Program-made: the position numbers and the translations under genes
The notes under the pieces: generated by a model
The model's input: the letters and a program-made list of their open reading frames with translations, nothing else
Databases searched by the model: none
What the model was told of the DNA's origin: nothing
Shown here: in pieces, positions 5,141-6,307 of the stretch
How positions within the stretch are numbered: position 1 is the stretch's first letter
Layout of the letters: each line of letters opens with the position of its first letter
NCBI GenBank assembly: GCA_016295505.1
Contig: JAEDLC010000104.1
Span: forward strand, 1-6,307
DNA from: Dorea sp.
GTDB taxonomy: Bacteria > Bacillota_A > Clostridia > Lachnospirales > Lachnospiraceae
Direction of reading: 5' to 3'
DNA: 6,307 bases

Positions 5141-6307
5141 TCACACACTTTCCACTATACAGACACGCGCTTCCTGATTCAACGGATTACGTTCCATATA
5201 ATCAAATAATATATATTCCTTTGTCGATGCAAAATATTCCAGATGGGTCATCTTGCGCATCTGATTTCTGTCGTAAGCTTCATATGCAGGCAGATAACGC
5301 CGGCTGTTTTCTTCATTTTCATAAAAACTTCTAAGTTCAGCCTTCTCCACCTTATATTCTCCCGCAAATTCCGGACGACTCTTCGCATTTTCCCGAAGAT
5401 AATAGTCATACGTCAGTTTTTCCCGGTAATACTCCACCTTCTGTGGGAAATGAAGTGCGATATATTCCAGCAGGATCGCATATCTTGTACTTCGCTTGTG
5501 CTGAACGCTTCCATATCCGCTCTCTTCATAAAAGTGACTCAGATCATCGTACATCTGAAATGCAGAAGCATACTCCCGTACCAGTTCCTCCATCGTATTC
5601 GTGAACTGTCGGCTGTTATAATATACCTCCACCATCTCTTCAATGCCCTTCAGACGCATGACGTCCTCATAAGATAACCATCTCGTATACAGCACTTCAT
5701 ATGGCGGCCGGTCCTTATGGACCAGTCCGTATTCTTCCTGATGCTCCTCCATAAAAGATCCCTTCAGCACTTTCAGAAATCCCAGCTGAAGCTGCTCCGG
5801 ACGAAGCGCATAGACATCATCGAATGACTTTGCAAAGCTTTCTATATCTTCATACGGGAGACCCGCAATCAGGTCCAGATGCTGGTGAATATTGCCCATA
5901 TTCTGAATTCGCCGCACAATACCTGCCACCTTTTCAAAATCCATCGTTCTCCGTATCGCGCGGATGGTATCCGGATTCGTGGACTGCACCCCGATCTCCA
6001 GCTGGATCAGCCCCGGACGCATACGCTCCATGAGCGCCAGCTCCTCCTCATTCAGGATGTCTGCTGCCACTTCAAAATGAAAATTCGTAATCCCATTATC
6101 ATGTTCCAGAATATACTGCCAGATCGCCATCGAATGATCATGCCTGCAGTTGAATGTACGGTCCACAAACTTCACCTGCGGCACCTTATGATCAATAAAA
6201 AACTGAAGTTCCCGTTTTACCAGAGACAGATCACGGAACCTCAACTTCTTATCCACAGATGACAGACAGTAACTACAGGAAAACGGACAACCGCGACTGC
6301 TCTCATA
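5141..6307 (-). CDS. B12-binding-type radical SAM protein with DUF4080-like C-terminus, 5' end outside window
   Basis: The frame is open to the right edge, giving 388 visible residues, and the protein begins beyond the window. The first visible residues, YESSRGCPFSCSYCLSS, contain the radical SAM CxxxCxxC iron-sulphur motif at visible positions 7, 11 and 14, so the GTG at 6256, the first start-like codon in the frame, is not the true start: it lies after the motif. Further radical SAM landmarks are KFVDRTFN (46-53), LEIGVQS (103-109, the SAM-binding strand) and HLDLIAGLP (143-151). From about residue 200 the sequence is rich in Tyr, Glu and Arg and resembles the DUF4080 tail of B12-type radical SAM proteins common in clostridia. 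A cobalamin-binding domain is expected upstream but cannot be seen, and the substrate is unknown. The gene ends GTG TGA at 5141, touching nth. Confidence 0.88.
   Translation of the reverse strand, partial: YESSRGCPFSCSYCLSSVDKKLRFRDLSLVKRELQFFIDHKVPQVKFVDRTFNCRHDHSMAIWQYILEHDNGITNFHFEVAADILNEEELALMERMRPGLIQLEIGVQSTNPDTIRAIRRTMDFEKVAGIVRRIQNMGNIHQHLDLIAGLPYEDIESFAKSFDDVYALRPEQLQLGFLKVLKGSFMEEHQEEYGLVHKDRPPYEVLYTRWLSYEDVMRLKGIEEMVEVYYNSRQFTNTMEELVREYASAFQMYDDLSHFYEESGYGSVQHKRSTRYAILLEYIALHFPQKVEYYREKLTYDYYLRENAKSRPEFAGEYKVEKAELRSFYENEENSRRYLPAYEAYDRNQMRKMTHLEYFASTKEYILFDYMERNPLNQEARVCIVESV

Noticed and set aside
5879..6262. 127-codon plus-strand frame and neighbouring plus-strand frames opposite the radical SAM gene
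   Set aside because: Antisense to conserved radical SAM motifs, with no ribosome site or domain.
1..6307. Mobile element, integron, CRISPR array, tRNA or toxin-antitoxin module
   Set aside because: No transposase or integrase motifs, terminal inverted repeats, regularly spaced repeats or tRNA-like clover-leaf sequences were seen on reading both strands; the window is tightly packed with co-directional chromosomal genes.

Overview
The window comes from a Bacillota (Firmicutes) genome, most likely a gut clostridium of the family Lachnospiraceae. This rests on purine-rich AGGAG-type ribosome binding sites, moderate GC by eye (not counted), and protein types common in that family: a B12-type radical SAM protein with a DUF4080-like tail, a VanW/G5 envelope protein, and an AlaR/AlaT-like regulator-aminotransferase pair. 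The genus cannot be fixed from the sequence alone.

Every gene I can support is on the minus strand, so transcription runs from the right edge to the left. In that order: the 3' part of a radical SAM protein (entering from the right edge, ending 5141); endonuclease III, nth (4512-5138); a 7-codon mini-ORF overlapping a 33-residue single-helix membrane protein (4372-4473), both unlisted by ordinary ORF length cut-offs; a VanW/G5 envelope protein (2734-4341); a divergent AIR-synthase/HypE-like protein (1754-2701); an Lrp/AsnC-family regulator (1309-1815); a class I/II PLP aminotransferase (140-1309); and, after a 71-base gap with a small inverted repeat, the first 22 codons of trmL (1-68), cut by the left edge. 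The genes from 5141 to 140 are separated by at most 38 bases or overlap, and no T-tracted terminator is visible between them, so read-through along the whole set is likely. A promoter-like sequence inside the end of nth could add a second entry point for the smORF-VanW part. No stretch over 300 bases lacks a gene.

The functions are mixed: base-excision repair (nth), tRNA wobble methylation (trmL), cell envelope (the small membrane protein and VanW), and amino-acid metabolism with its own regulator (Lrp-like plus aminotransferase, coupled by TAATG). I see no mobile element, CRISPR array, tRNA, rRNA, or evident defence or biosynthetic system, and I do not claim a new system here. The points most worth following are the AIR-synthase-like protein, which lacks the acidic metal/ATP residues of its family at three separate places, its C-terminal tail that runs into the regulator gene, and the unannotated small membrane protein with its overlapping mini-ORF just ahead of the VanW gene.
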